Source: Chlorokybus atmophyticus
Lineage: Eukaryota; Streptophyta; Chlorokybophyceae; Chlorokybales; Chlorokybaceae
Assembly: GCA_009103225.1 (NCBI GenBank)
Contig: RHPI01001965.1
Location: 15,114 to 79,113, forward strand
DNA length: 64,000 nt
Reading direction: 5' to 3'
Shown: positions 1 through 9,802 of the stretch, piece after piece
Layout of the letters: every line of letters begins with the position of its first letter
Position numbering within the stretch: the first letter of the stretch is position 1
Translations under genes and position numbers: made by a program
The notes under the pieces: generated by a model
What the model was told of the DNA's origin: nothing
What the model saw: the letters and a program-made list of their open reading frames with translations, nothing else
Databases searched by the model: none

Positions 1-60
1 CCACTTGACGCTGTAAACCCGCCTGTGCCTACTCAAAACACAGTCAGCCCCAGTGAGGCT

Positions 61-2905
61 TCAAGGCGCTTTGCTTCTTCTAATGTTGTAACGATGCCTC
101 ACCTTTCCTTTTTTGGTCCTGTCAGCGTCCTTTGTTCCAACAACCTTCTTCTTTTTTTTTTTGTCACCCTGCACATCCTGGCAGGCGCTCTCCGTGGCAC
201 TGTCACTCAGAGGAGGTAAGGCGTTATCTTCTTGCTCCACAGCCTTGCGCTTGTTGGTTGCCTCCCGTTCCTCCACGACCTCATGTTGCTTCATGAGGTC
301 GAGCATGAAGCCTTTGTCTTTCAGCGCAGCTTTCAGGACACCTCGATCAATCTCTTTACCAACAAGACAGGCTGGGATCAATGTGGCAAGCTTAGAGGGA
401 GAGGGCGAGCTACAGCTGCTTCTTGATGGAGATGCCTCCGGATGGTCAGAGTGCGGTGGCAAGTGAGTCTCCGCGGCAGGAAGGGAGGGTGCTGAATTGG
501 GATTGCGAGCATGTGGCTGTGGTTGAGGGGAGGCAGGATGTGCAGAACACTCGGCTACTTCTTGCCTAGCACACGAAGGCGAGGCCTGAGGCGTTGGCGC
601 AGCACTCTGGGTCACAGCCGGTGGTAGCGGGGAATTGGCAACGCCATTCCGCCACTCTCCGATCAGGTGTGTTACCTCCGGTGGCACTTCATGCATAGGC
701 CACGACCACTGTTCGGTGCTTGCAGGCTTGAGGAGCCAAAAGTGTGCTTCTGGCTCATCAGGAGCAGTGTTGCCCACCACCAGGACTGAGTTGAGGGCTT
801 TTTTATTTCCAACCCAAACTGCGCTGCCGGGCCGTGGCACCCACTCCCCATGCTCGCGCTGGACGGTCACGCAGCCAATCAACAAGCCCAGCTTGTTGGC
901 AAACATGGTCATCTGCAGGTGCTCGACGTACACATCTTTTCTCCGCACGATCTGTCGCACCTTGGCCATGGCTAGGTCAATGTTGCAGTTGATATCAGCC
1001 AACATGGTCGCAGGCAGTTTGTCGTAATACTGCGCCATCTCTCCCGCGGCACCAGTGGCTCTGCAGAAGTCTGGGATTCTGCTCGCCACGCCTGCATCGA
1101 CAGCTTTGGCGGTGATTTTGCGGAGAGTGTGCCCCCTGCCGTCGTCGTCCATGGTGTCCAGCATGGCCCAAAATCTGCTCGAGCTGGGGCACTTGTGATC
1201 ATCCAGGACACTTTGCGCTATGGATGGCCTGGCGCGAAATACACAATGGTAGAAGCAATTACCATCCGTTGGCGCATTGAAGTGGTCCCATGAGGCGAGC
1301 TGGCCACCTAGCATGACTGATGGCCGTATGCGGGTTGCGGCCAGCTCCTCTAATGACTCGCTGGCAGGTGGTGACCCATGCTGCATGCGCATACAGCACT
1401 CACATGGTGTGTCCAACTGTGGACGGCAAGAGTCACAGTGACTGATCAAGTACCTGAGTTTGGGGCGGACTGCCGGCTTCAACTTGCAGCGGGTGGGGTA
1501 AGGTAGGTGCAGAAGCCACATCAGTTGTTGCATTGTGCTGTGGTCTCGCCGGTGGCGGCAAGAAGGATTGTTGCCCCGCAATCACCGGTGCTGCTCGTGG
1601 CGGAGATGGCAGTGCACGAAGGACTGGTGCCGCGGAAGGTGGTTGCGCTCTGGCCGGGAGGGGAGCAGGAGCTGCAGGTGAGACCACTTGTGCATGCAGC
1701 AAGGGGGGCTGTATACAGGACCCAGGATAAGATGGCTCACAATGTTGCAAAGGACGAATATAAGCTTATGCAGTGCCTGACGCATTGTTACCAAGGCACG
1801 AGCATAAAAGACAGCGACTTACCTCAATGGCCCGTGGGCTGCATGGAGCAGGGGAAGCCATGGGGGCTGACAAGGTGGTATTGGCTGCACTCTCCCCGCC
1901 ACCCTCGATGGCAGACTCGTCACGGAGCTCGTGAGCCATGGGCACATCATGCGCCACTGCGCCAATGGACATGTCGGGATTCAACATGCCAACATGCATG
2001 TTAAACTGATGCCGCATTGCCGCCGCGCCCATCAGCAAGTGGGATTGAAGGACCAGTTGATGGGATTGAATCCAGGCTTGCATAGGAGCTCCAACAGGAC
2101 TTAGTGCACTGTGGTGCTGTCAACCAATCACATGTGGGTTAGCTGCATGCTTCCGACACTGCAATTGCAATAGTCAACTGCGTCACACCGTCATCAGTTG
2201 GTTGCTTCGAACAGTCACCTGCGGCATTGCTGGTTGATGCACAAATGATTGCGTGGAGTGCGTCATTGCTGGTTGATGCACTATTGGTTGAATGCCGGAC
2301 GAATGGCCACGCGCTCCTGTGCTCAAACCCAGCCTACTTCGTTCGGCACGCGCGCGCGACTTCGCACGCTCACGCACATCCCAGCATGCAAAGATAGGCA
2401 TGCATTGGAGCCGACATTGCAGTCAACATGCACACGAGATTGGCAATAACATACCGCCGCCCAGCTCTGTCTATCTGCTCTTGCTTCCGCAATGTCGGCT
2501 TGACTGTAGGGTGGGTATGGGTGAATAGTGGAGGCCTGCAGCCACGCTACATATATCACATGAACTGCGCTAAAAAACAAATTGCTCTTGCAAGGAAATG
2601 CATGTGACTGTTGAGCTTACCTTTGCATTCCTTTGTGCTTGTTCCCACAGCCGCAATTGGTCCCGCATGGTTCTGACAAGGGGCTCCAAGGACTGCAGCT
2701 CCTGATCCAATCCCTGTTGCAGAAAGCGAGCCACCAAGCAGCTCTTTGTGTGAAGATGGTCTTTAATGGCTTGCCTGCTGGTTTGTCCAATGTTGGTGAT
2801 GCATGTTGAACAGCCCCATTGCTGACGCCTGCCATGATCCATGACGTGGCGACTGGTAGTAGCTGGCTTCGCTGCTTGAACTCTTACGACCACAACTTCT
2901 CGCAA
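61..2905 (-). CDS. OTU-domain cysteine protease-like protein, 4 inferred exons
   Basis: Inferred exons are 2621-2905, 1823-2116, 1454-1708 and 61-1416, all phase 0, giving about 729 residues. The first exon carries a Cys-rich patch (CSTC, then H and C about 20 residues on) that resembles a small zinc finger. The third is Pro/Ala-rich. The last holds the OTU fold: DGNCFYHC with the catalytic Asp and Cys near 1254-1266, and the late catalytic His in EAHFWLLKP near 742. OTU proteins are deubiquitinating cysteine proteases; activity here is inferred from these residues. The C-terminus is Lys/Arg-rich and could be nuclear-localising. The last intron would be only 37 nt (1417-1453), but its donor and acceptor recur in the second copy at 47 kb. 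The gene diverges from 3442-5269. Homology to the second copy runs on past the left window edge, so the repeated unit is longer than seen here. Domain call is strong; the start is uncertain. Confidence 0.7.
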
Positions 2906-3441
2906 GATGTGCCCCGCCGCCGCCGCCGCCGCCGCCGCCTCCTCCGACTCCTGGTCCTCCGCCTCCTAGTCGAACCCAGGCCCATCAAGCCTGACATTCG
3001 ACCCGTCATCGACCTGGTGCCCCTGCGTGCCATCATCCGGCCATCAATGAAGCGTGTTTGGGTGAGTGCATGCTAACTCCCATTTGGGCTGATCGAGCAA
3101 TGCCTCTGTGGTACCATAAATGGTACGACAGAGCCATTGTACGGTAATGGCTGGGGTTGGACGAGAGATGCCTCTGTCGTACCATAAATGTTACGACACA
3201 ACCATTGTTACCAATGGTTGTACGAAGCATGGATGGCACAATTGCATAAGTCGTACCATCAACCATAGGAGCAAGGACGCACTACAAGTGCGACTCTAGT
3301 GCGGGACTCTAGACGTTCAAAACCGCCTCATTTTCGTTTTCGCGCCTCATACATTCGGGTGGGCCAACCGGCGGCGGCAGCGTTGGAGGCGGCAGCGCCA
3401 CTTACAGCTAAACAGGCGGCACCCGACTATCAGTTGGAGAG
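2906..3441. promoter_or_regulatory. Palindrome-rich spacer between divergent genes
   Basis: This is the only sequence between the OTU gene start and the divergent gene at 3442, so it probably holds both promoters. A near-perfect inverted repeat has 19-bp arms at 3099-3117 and 3120-3138 around a 2-nt loop. A related imperfect hairpin starts at 3167, and an 8-bp-arm palindrome sits at 3200-3219. The shared core is GTACCAT/ATGGTAC flanked by CCTCTGT. The inverted second copy keeps a similar hairpin at 45241-45278. A run of CGG repeats lies just outside the spacer, around 2912-2940. Confidence 0.55.
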
Positions 3442-5269
3442 ATGCCTCGTGGTCCATCCGTAAGTGCACCTCGTCGTGGAGGTCGGCGCCAGTTGTCCAC
3501 ATTGCCCCCAGTGTTCAACCAGGCAACCGTCGCCAACCAATCGCAGCAAGACCCCGCGCTAACGCCCAGCACATCACAACAACTCCACCTGACACCGCAG
3601 TCGCAAGGGCAAGCTAGACTGCATGCGTTCTTGATGCACTGTACACGTTGCTTCTTGCTCAACTTTTAACTTGGATGCTTGCTTCTATCATGACTAGCAC
3701 AGTGACTCACTGCATGCGTTCTGGATCCACTGTGCACGTTGTTCTTCTTTTGCAGCTGTGAGGGTTGCATCTTTCATGGCTGGCAGCATGACTCATGTGG
3801 TTGTGCTTGCAGAGGGTCGATTGGAACCCCCAACCCAAACGCATTTGGCCGTGACGTGGCAACCTCGGCCGTCAGCAACCCTTCCCCAAGCAAGTGGAAG
3901 ATTGGCAACGAGGTAAGCACTGTGTGACACTGTGACACTGTGTGTATGTGTGTCATGGATTGTTCTGCTGTGGACAGCATTTGCGAGATGCCGTCGTTGA
4001 AATCATAAACGGCCACTGGGTAGAGAGCCACGTTTATCCAAAGGAGGACACTATTCGTAACGTCATGTGTCAGGTGCTGTGAATGCTTCATGACCGCACT
4101 GCACCGTGACACTGACCAACCTGCCCGTGACAGGTAGTTGGCTTCGACCATGACGACGAGGCCGATGCGGCCAAGTTCTATGAGGTGTACTGGACTCCCA
4201 AGGAGTGCCCCTTTCACTGGAGTGTCGCCCTGAAGAAAGCTACGCAGGTCCGGTCTGAGAACGTCACCAAGATCAAGCATGTCCTTGAGAAGGAGTACAA
4301 GTGGACACTGTTTAACAGCAACAAGCGCAAGTGAGTTGGGTCCCTCACCACCATGTCTGATATGCAACACTGCCCTCTTACTCAGCCTCCATACACACGT
4401 ACTCATCTCGCCTATTGTAACCGATCCGATCAGGCACATCGACGCCCTAATGGACCCCGAGACCTTAAAAGCCCAGATGCGCAACGCGCTCCAAAGTAAG
4501 TCACAGGCACTATTTGAGCCTGGTGCAGGCTCAACTTGAACTATCTATTTCGTGACTAATGCCTTGTCGGTATGACTGTCGCAGACAAGTCATGGCGGAG
4601 ATTTGAGGTGACCGACACTGCAGACCCGGAGCGGAGGAGATACATCCATGAATGGGGCAATCCCATAATCTGGCAAATGATCGTGCAATGCTGGTCTTAC
4701 GCCGTCACTACACCTGGTCGCCGGCAGCTGACAGTTAACCACCTCGCATACCTGTTGCTTACGGTGAGCACTCTGAACTCCATCATTAGCAATTCAGGAA
4801 TGCTGTAGCCCCAAACTACAGGCTTGCAGACGCGTTGCAGTGAATAGTGGCTTTCGATGCCACTAAGACATGCCTGTAAACTACGCAGGTGGAGCGCATC
4901 CTAAAGGGCAAGGATGGAGACCCTCTCCTAGCTGCCAGCATAGACACACATGAAGAGTACCTCAGCGAAATCAACACCATGATCATGTCAATGAAGCGGG
5001 AGATGAGGCAACGGTACGCAGCCCTCCAGCCATTCACCCTTGTGAAACGCCGCACTGCATCTTGTGTCGAATACCTGAAAGATCCCAATCGGCGCCGGCC
5101 GCAAGAGACAGCAGCTCGTGACCCGCTCGCTGAGGCAGAAGCGGCATTTGATTGGCTGGCACAACCGTTTGAGGAGGAAGAGCAAGCTCCGGCGTCTCCT
5201 CCACAGGCCCCAGCGCGTGGTGCTTTGTTCCGTAATGACGAGACCAGCGATGATGGAGAGGAGCTGTAG
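3442..5269 (+). CDS. Unknown 7-exon protein of the OTU cassette
   Basis: I do not recognise this protein. Exons 3442-3608, 3813-3912, 3978-4073, 4134-4330, 4434-4495, 4585-4763 and 4889-5269 join in frame to 393 residues. The N-terminus is Arg/Gly/Gln-rich (MPRGPS, RRGGRR). The middle is a charged globular region with HWVESHVYPKEDTIRNV and KECPFHWSVALKKATQ, then a Trp-containing helical region (EWGNPIIWQMIVQCW). The end is acidic (QPFEEEEQAP, DDGEEL). Intron 1 needs a GC donor (GCAAGC after position 3608); with it the frame is kept. Exons 1-3 and the start of exon 4 recur, diverged, on the opposite strand at 44.28-44.96 kb. It starts about 540 bp from the divergent OTU gene and is duplicated with it, so the two may work together or belong to one mobile unit. 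Confidence 0.65.
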
Positions 5270-5647
5270 CGCAGTTGGTAGTCCGTTTAGCTGGTAGTGT
5301 ACATAGCTACAAGGCTCTTGTGACTGAGTGTTGTGCATCTTAAACCAGCTCAGTCAATCGTCATTATGCTCATGCACATCAATACTTGCATCCCTATGAT
5401 ATACAACAGAACTGCATTCGAATCACATAATCGAACTACAAGCCTTGGCAAGTGACTGAGAGACACTGTACACATTTCAGGTATCTGTACACAGCACAGG
5501 CACATAACAATGCTGGAAGTCAGTGACAGTCGCGTGTAGTCAAGCTATGCAAATACATATGACGACAGTTAGGCATTAGTCACCTTCAGCTGTTAAAGAA
5601 TGCCTTATTTTGTCGATAATTACCTAGTTGGTGCTTGCAAATTAGGC
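5270..5647. other. No gene seen
   Basis: AT-leaning non-coding sequence follows the stop of the unknown cassette gene. I see no ORF with coding character and no clear repeat until the 53-bp array begins at about 5648. Confidence 0.5.
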
Positions 5648-5945
5648 TTAGTCGCCTGCGCTGGACTGGTGTGTAACCTGCAGGTGCCTGTCACATAGGC
5701 TGAGTCACCTAAGTAAGACTGATGTGTAACTTACAGGTGCCCGTTGATTAGTTGTAGTCACCTAATAAGGCCTGATGTGTAACAAACGGTTGCCTGTAAA
5801 TTACACAAAGTCATTTGTTAAGGCCTGGTGTGTGACTAACAGGTGCCTGTTTATTATACAAAGTCACCTGTTAAGGCCTGATAGGTAACTAACAGGCGCC
5901 TGTTAGTTAGGCATAGTCAACTGTTAAAGACTAAATTGTAACAAA
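5648..5945. repeat. 53-bp tandem repeat array, five to six degenerate copies
   Basis: The phrase GTGTAAC (or a close variant) recurs at about 5671, 5724, 5777, 5830 and 5883, a constant 53-bp spacing. Each unit also carries AACAGGTGCCTGT-like and AGTCACCTGTTAAGGC-like stretches. Copies are diverged but aligned. The array directly abuts the LTR-like block at 5950-6081 and may be part of it. Confidence 0.75.
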
Positions 5946-5949
5946 AAGG

Positions 5950-6081
5950 GCCTTACAGTAACGAAAGTTACTATTAGGTCCCTGTATCAAGATTACAGGT
6001 GTTCTGAGCCACGACAGTCTAAATTAGTGTCCTCAGGTGCACGGCCGTTGCCAATATTTAGTCGGCCGGCAGGGAAAACAT
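5950..6081 (-). repeat. LTR-like block shared with 52,248-52,385
   Basis: Read on the minus strand this block begins TGTTTTCCCTGCCGGCC and continues through TATTGGCAACGGCCGTGC and ATACAGGGACCT. The same phrases occur in the same order on the plus strand from 52,248. The TG start and the join to integrase sequence at 6082 suggest the end of an LTR or other element inserted into the chromovirus remnant. The far end cannot be fixed. Confidence 0.5.
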
Positions 6082-6084
6082 ATT

Positions 6085-6660
6085 GCGACGATGGCAAACA
6101 TCCATGTGCGCTTAGTGAAAAGGTGTCCGGCAAGAAGGCAAGGGCACCGGCCGTGGGAGAGCTTGCTGCACGCATACAAGATGTGCTCAACAAAGTTAAG
6201 GCCGCTATGAAGAGTGCTAAAGGCCGCAACAAGTACTTTGCCGACAAGGATCGTCGGGACGTAGTGTTTAGTGTTGGGCAACAAGTGTTGCTCAGCATGA
6301 AAAACATCAAGATCAAGAGTCGGGATTGTAAGAAGCTTCTACCCAAGTGGATTGGCCCTGTTGAGGTGCTGAGTCCCGTTGGCGCCATGGCGTATAAGCT
6401 TCGCCTCCCGGAGCACTTAAGATACATGAAGTGTTCCATGTATCATTGCTAAGGGAGTACAAGAGTGATGGTAGAGTTCAGCCCCCACCTCTACACGAGT
6501 TCGTGGATGGTGAGTAAGAGTATGAGGTAGAGGCAATATTGGCGCGCCATCCTCGTGATAAAAACCGTTCTCCCGAGTACCTCGTTTAATGGAAGGGCTA
6601 TGGTGTAAAACACAACATCATGAGTCATGGAGAAGGACTTGGCAAATTGCCAAAAGTTTA
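6085..6660 (+). pseudogene. Ty3/gypsy chromovirus remnant: integrase C-terminus and chromodomain
   Basis: The frame at about 6140-6450 reads KYFADKDRRDVVFSVGQQVL, then a Leu-Pro-Lys-Trp-Ile-Gly-Pro GPY/F-type motif and AYKLRLPEHLRYMK, the C-terminal module of Ty3/gypsy integrases. After a stop at 6450, a decayed chromodomain follows (EYEVEAILARHPRDK, SPEYLV, stop, WKGYGVKHN) at about 6500-6620, with at least two in-frame stops. Reverse transcriptase, RNase H and the integrase core are absent, cut off by the LTR-like block on the left. Chromodomains guide integration to heterochromatin in this clade. This copy is dead. Confidence 0.8.
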
Positions 6661-6902
6661 TGCAAGAATTCCTTGCAACTCACGGAGACCTCAGATGGGT
6701 TAGGCTAACCCAAGCCTACCTACCCTTTGTGTAGCTATAAGGCCCTTTGAAATGTGCACAAGACATGTGCAACCTCAAGCCAAACCTATTTAAATGAGAG
6801 TACACTCGCGGGAGGCAACCATGAAGGTTGGCCACCTTCATGTCTCGTTGTTTCTCAAGCCCAGTATGTGTCGGAGACTGTCACAAAGTAGGTGGGGAGG
6901 AG

Positions 6903-7962
6903 TGTAACGCGGCTAGTAGTTATGCTCCAAGTGCTTGGACATACGTGAGATAGACAACCAACAAGAGTGTATGCTTGCTACTACAAGGTACACACTGGTG
7001 TGGAACAGTTAGCCACATATGTCTATATTGTAGATGTCGACATCTTATACGTAGGTGCTGATCAGACAGACAATAATGTGGGCTGGTTAGCAACAAATGT
7101 CTAATATGTGGATGTGTCTATATTGTAGACAAAGACATATAAGGAAGACAAATATGTTTATAGCTAATACATGATTGCGGATATCTAACATACGAAAGTT
7201 GATATCATAGCTTCGATTTTGGTATTTTAAGGTCTCACGTCTGAAGAATATCGAAAGAGTTAAGCGTAGATATCGCACACAAGGGCATGGATATCTTAAT
7301 AATGAATGTCCACATTGTGAAAAACACCGTGGATATTACACGTGCACTTATTTAGAAAGTGCTAAAAGAGGCAGATGCGGATATCGCACGGAGGTACGCA
7401 GGTATTTTAAACTACAATAGCGATATCACAGAGACTTGTATTTATAAACTGTGGCCACGAGACTGTATAGCCAATACCATGTGATTTCAGTACAGTTTCA
7501 CTGGTCACTCATACTTGAGGTAAGATTCACTGGTCACTCATACTTGGGGTAAGACATCCTTTAAGGTGATTGGTGTGAGCCTAGTAAGGGCAAGTGCAAG
7601 AGTGCTTGTCACAAGATGGTTGGCCGCCTTTAATTACACTTGGGTCCGAACGAGGCACCATTGGTGGAGACACCCACTACCCGTAAGTGGCTAGATAAGG
7701 CACTAAGGGTATATAAGTGAGCATGCTCAGTAGGCAATGCATTGGAGACTTGGGTCTACCTTGCCTTGGTGTGCTCGCTCCTGCAGGACTTCACGTGGGG
7801 TGTTCGGGTGAGAGGCCGTTCAAGGGGGTGCCAAAGCTCTTCAACCTCCAAGGTGTGGACGCGTGTCCTTGTGTAGCACTTGTGCGTGAGTGTATACACG
7901 GTGTGAGAGTGCATGACCCTCATAGGTGAGAGCTAAGTGCTCAAGCCTAGGATGGCGTTACA
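6903..7962 (+). mobile_element. Putative 3' LTR of the chromovirus remnant, about 1,060 bp
   Basis: The block starts TGTAACGC at 6903 and ends GCGTTACA at 7962, an 8-bp terminal inverted repeat of TG...CA form. A purine-rich stretch (GGTGGGGAGGAG) lies immediately upstream, as expected for a polypurine tract, and the integrase/chromodomain remnant precedes it in the same orientation. The interior is rich in GATATC-like and TATATTGTAGA motifs and has a direct repeat of about 29 bp at 7494-7551. No matching 5' LTR lies in the window, so the element is 5'-truncated. Confidence 0.65.
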
Positions 7963-8270
7963 CACAATATTAAACATTGCATACTATGTAGGTGCATATG
8001 AAAATGTACCCTACCTAGCGCTACGTACACAATACAATTACTTTCAATGGTGTCATGACATCAGCATGCATCATTACCAAAAATTACGAATGTTTAACCG
8101 TTGCATGTGTAAAACCGTTGATCATGCAGATACAATTTTGTGAGGTTGGACCATTCATCAAATCGCACGTGCAGTGATGCGCAAGCTCTCACCACGCTAC
8201 AACTTATCTAAAGCCGCCTGCTGCCCATACTAGTCTTGGTAGTCAGTCACTGTAGAGACGCTGGAACACG
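7963..8270. other. No gene seen
   Basis: Non-coding stretch between the putative LTR end and the 3' end of the prefoldin 6 gene. It probably holds that gene's 3' UTR. No coding signal seen. Confidence 0.5.
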
Positions 8271-9492
8271 TTACGTCTGTCGTGGCTGCGCTTTTTGCTG
8301 CAGTTTAAGAATCTGCTCACACGCACATGCAATGAGGCAGCCACTAAACTGGCAGCGAATGCAATATGTACACGGTAACCGTGGTAACCTCACCAACGGC
8401 TTACCTCTGTGCGCTTAGCCTCTGCTTTGGTTTCAGAGCTTTTCCGTTGCGACTCCAGTCGTTGTCTGCGCTCAGAAACAATGCAGTGTTCATTGCTAAT
8501 ACTCCATGCAATGCTCCTGCTCTATACAAACTCATGTACTGTTATGTTACATGGCATAGAATATGCTACAGCAAAGCAGATGTAACACCGATGCAGCAAG
8601 TAACATAAAACACACAACTCTATGGACGATGCAATAATTGAACAAACTTGCAAATGACTTAATGACATGGATACCACTTGGAGCTTACAGCTCTGCTTGG
8701 ATGAAGTCAATGCGCTTGCCAACATTGGACTTGGCTTCATCGAGGTCTTGTTTGATCAGCACAGGGCCAATGAGCTTGTACACTGCGGCCCCATCCTCCA
8801 GCAATGCCAGCTCCTGCCATCATGCAAATAGTCACCAGCTGCCACCCCTTGCAACAATAACCTATAGGACATGCTAGCCAACGTGCTTGATGGGATATAA
8901 TAAGCATTCTCAAGTATTACGATTGCTTCAATGTCAACAATGGAAATGGTGTGTTGTTAGCGTTGCTGCCAAAAACGCAACACTGCTTGCTGTGTGCAAA
9001 GCATGATGTCCAGCCTACCTTGCGAACCATGTCATTCTCGCTCAGTTGAGTGGTAAAGGCCTGCTGAGCTTGCTGGTTCTTGCTTAAATCTGCAAGAGAC
9101 ACGACAAACACACACCACATGTTACATAGCAAGTAGGGTATGGTTAGAAGCCAGGTAGCTGTCCGCCTGCACAATGCTAGTGGACTAAAGAATGTAGCAA
9201 AGAAAAAGTGTCTGCAGCTCAAGCAAGCCCCGCTACCAGCTGATATGCAATTGCAATAACTGGCAAAGCTTGTGATGAAACACTCATGCAGCTCAAGCAA
9301 GCCCCGCTACCAGCTGATATGCAATTGCAATAACTGGCAAAGCTTGTGATGAAACACTCATGCCGCAAGCTTGGACATACCAGGTCAAAATGAAATACAG
9401 CTGCTTTGAGAAAAGCCAGACAGCCGCTTGCCTTTCTGCAGCGTGCGGAACTCATTGACTTCCTCCTCCAGCTTCTTCGCCGCCGCTTGCAT
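8271..9492 (-). CDS. PFDN6: Prefoldin subunit 6
   Basis: Exons 9432-9492, 9019-9089, 8689-8813, 8405-8465 and 8271-8315 (or 8312) join to about 120 residues, close to the 120-130 typical of the family. Segments in order: KKLEEEVNEFRTLQKDLSKN, TTQLSENDMVRKELALLEDG, YKLIGPVLIKQDLDEAKSNV, GKRIDFIQAELQRLESQ and QILKLQQK. These follow the prefoldin beta-type coiled coil / beta hairpin / coiled coil plan. Prefoldin is a cytosolic hexamer that passes nascent actin and tubulin to the chaperonin CCT. Intron 1 has a GC donor (GCAAGC at 9431 downward), forced by the reading frame. The gene starts head to head with PIGB across about 310 bp. Identification is secure; the last acceptor is ambiguous by 3 nt. 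Confidence 0.92.
9214..9361. repeat. 74-bp tandem duplication in prefoldin 6 intron 1
   Basis: Two near-identical 74-bp units at 9214-9287 and 9288-9361 each contain CAGCTCAAGCAAGCCCC and GGCAAAGCTTGTGATG. The near identity points to a recent duplication. It lies inside the GC-AG intron and does not touch coding sequence. Confidence 0.85.
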
Positions 9493-9802
9493 GGGGTCTG
9501 CTACGTCCAGGTGGAGCTACACGGTGTAGCTTACACCGTCATCAACAACCAGCACCCACCAGCAGACGGCCAGCCTGCGCCGCAACAGCGCCTCAGGGTC
9601 ACACAACAACTCCTTTTGCGCTCAGCTTAGGCCGCCCAAACGCTTTGCGCCGTTGCGCTGCTGAGCTCAGCTTCACTGCTACAGCTAAGCTCCTAGCTCA
9701 GCGTATAGCTTCAGCCAGGGCAATCAGTGCACCTTTCAGCTGAGCTTTCAGCTTCAAGTTAGCATTGAGCGCAGCTAAACTCGGCTTGAGCATTGCGCAT
9801 GG
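9493..9802. promoter_or_regulatory. Shared bidirectional promoter of prefoldin 6 and PIGB, AGCT-rich
   Basis: Both genes start at the edges of this 310-bp stretch, so it must serve both unless a 5' UTR intron is hidden. It holds many copies of AGCT with flanking AGC or CAG, such as GCTGAGCTCAGC, CAGCTAAGC, TAGCTCAGC and CAGCTGAGC, mostly at 9655-9785. Similar clusters lie upstream of TANGO2 (15,526) and the RNF213-like gene (39,105-39,135). A regulatory role is inferred from position only. Confidence 0.5.

Noticed and set aside
1507-2004. Plus-strand ORF of 165 codons
   Set aside because: It is the antisense shadow of OTU gene exons and is not conserved in the second copy.
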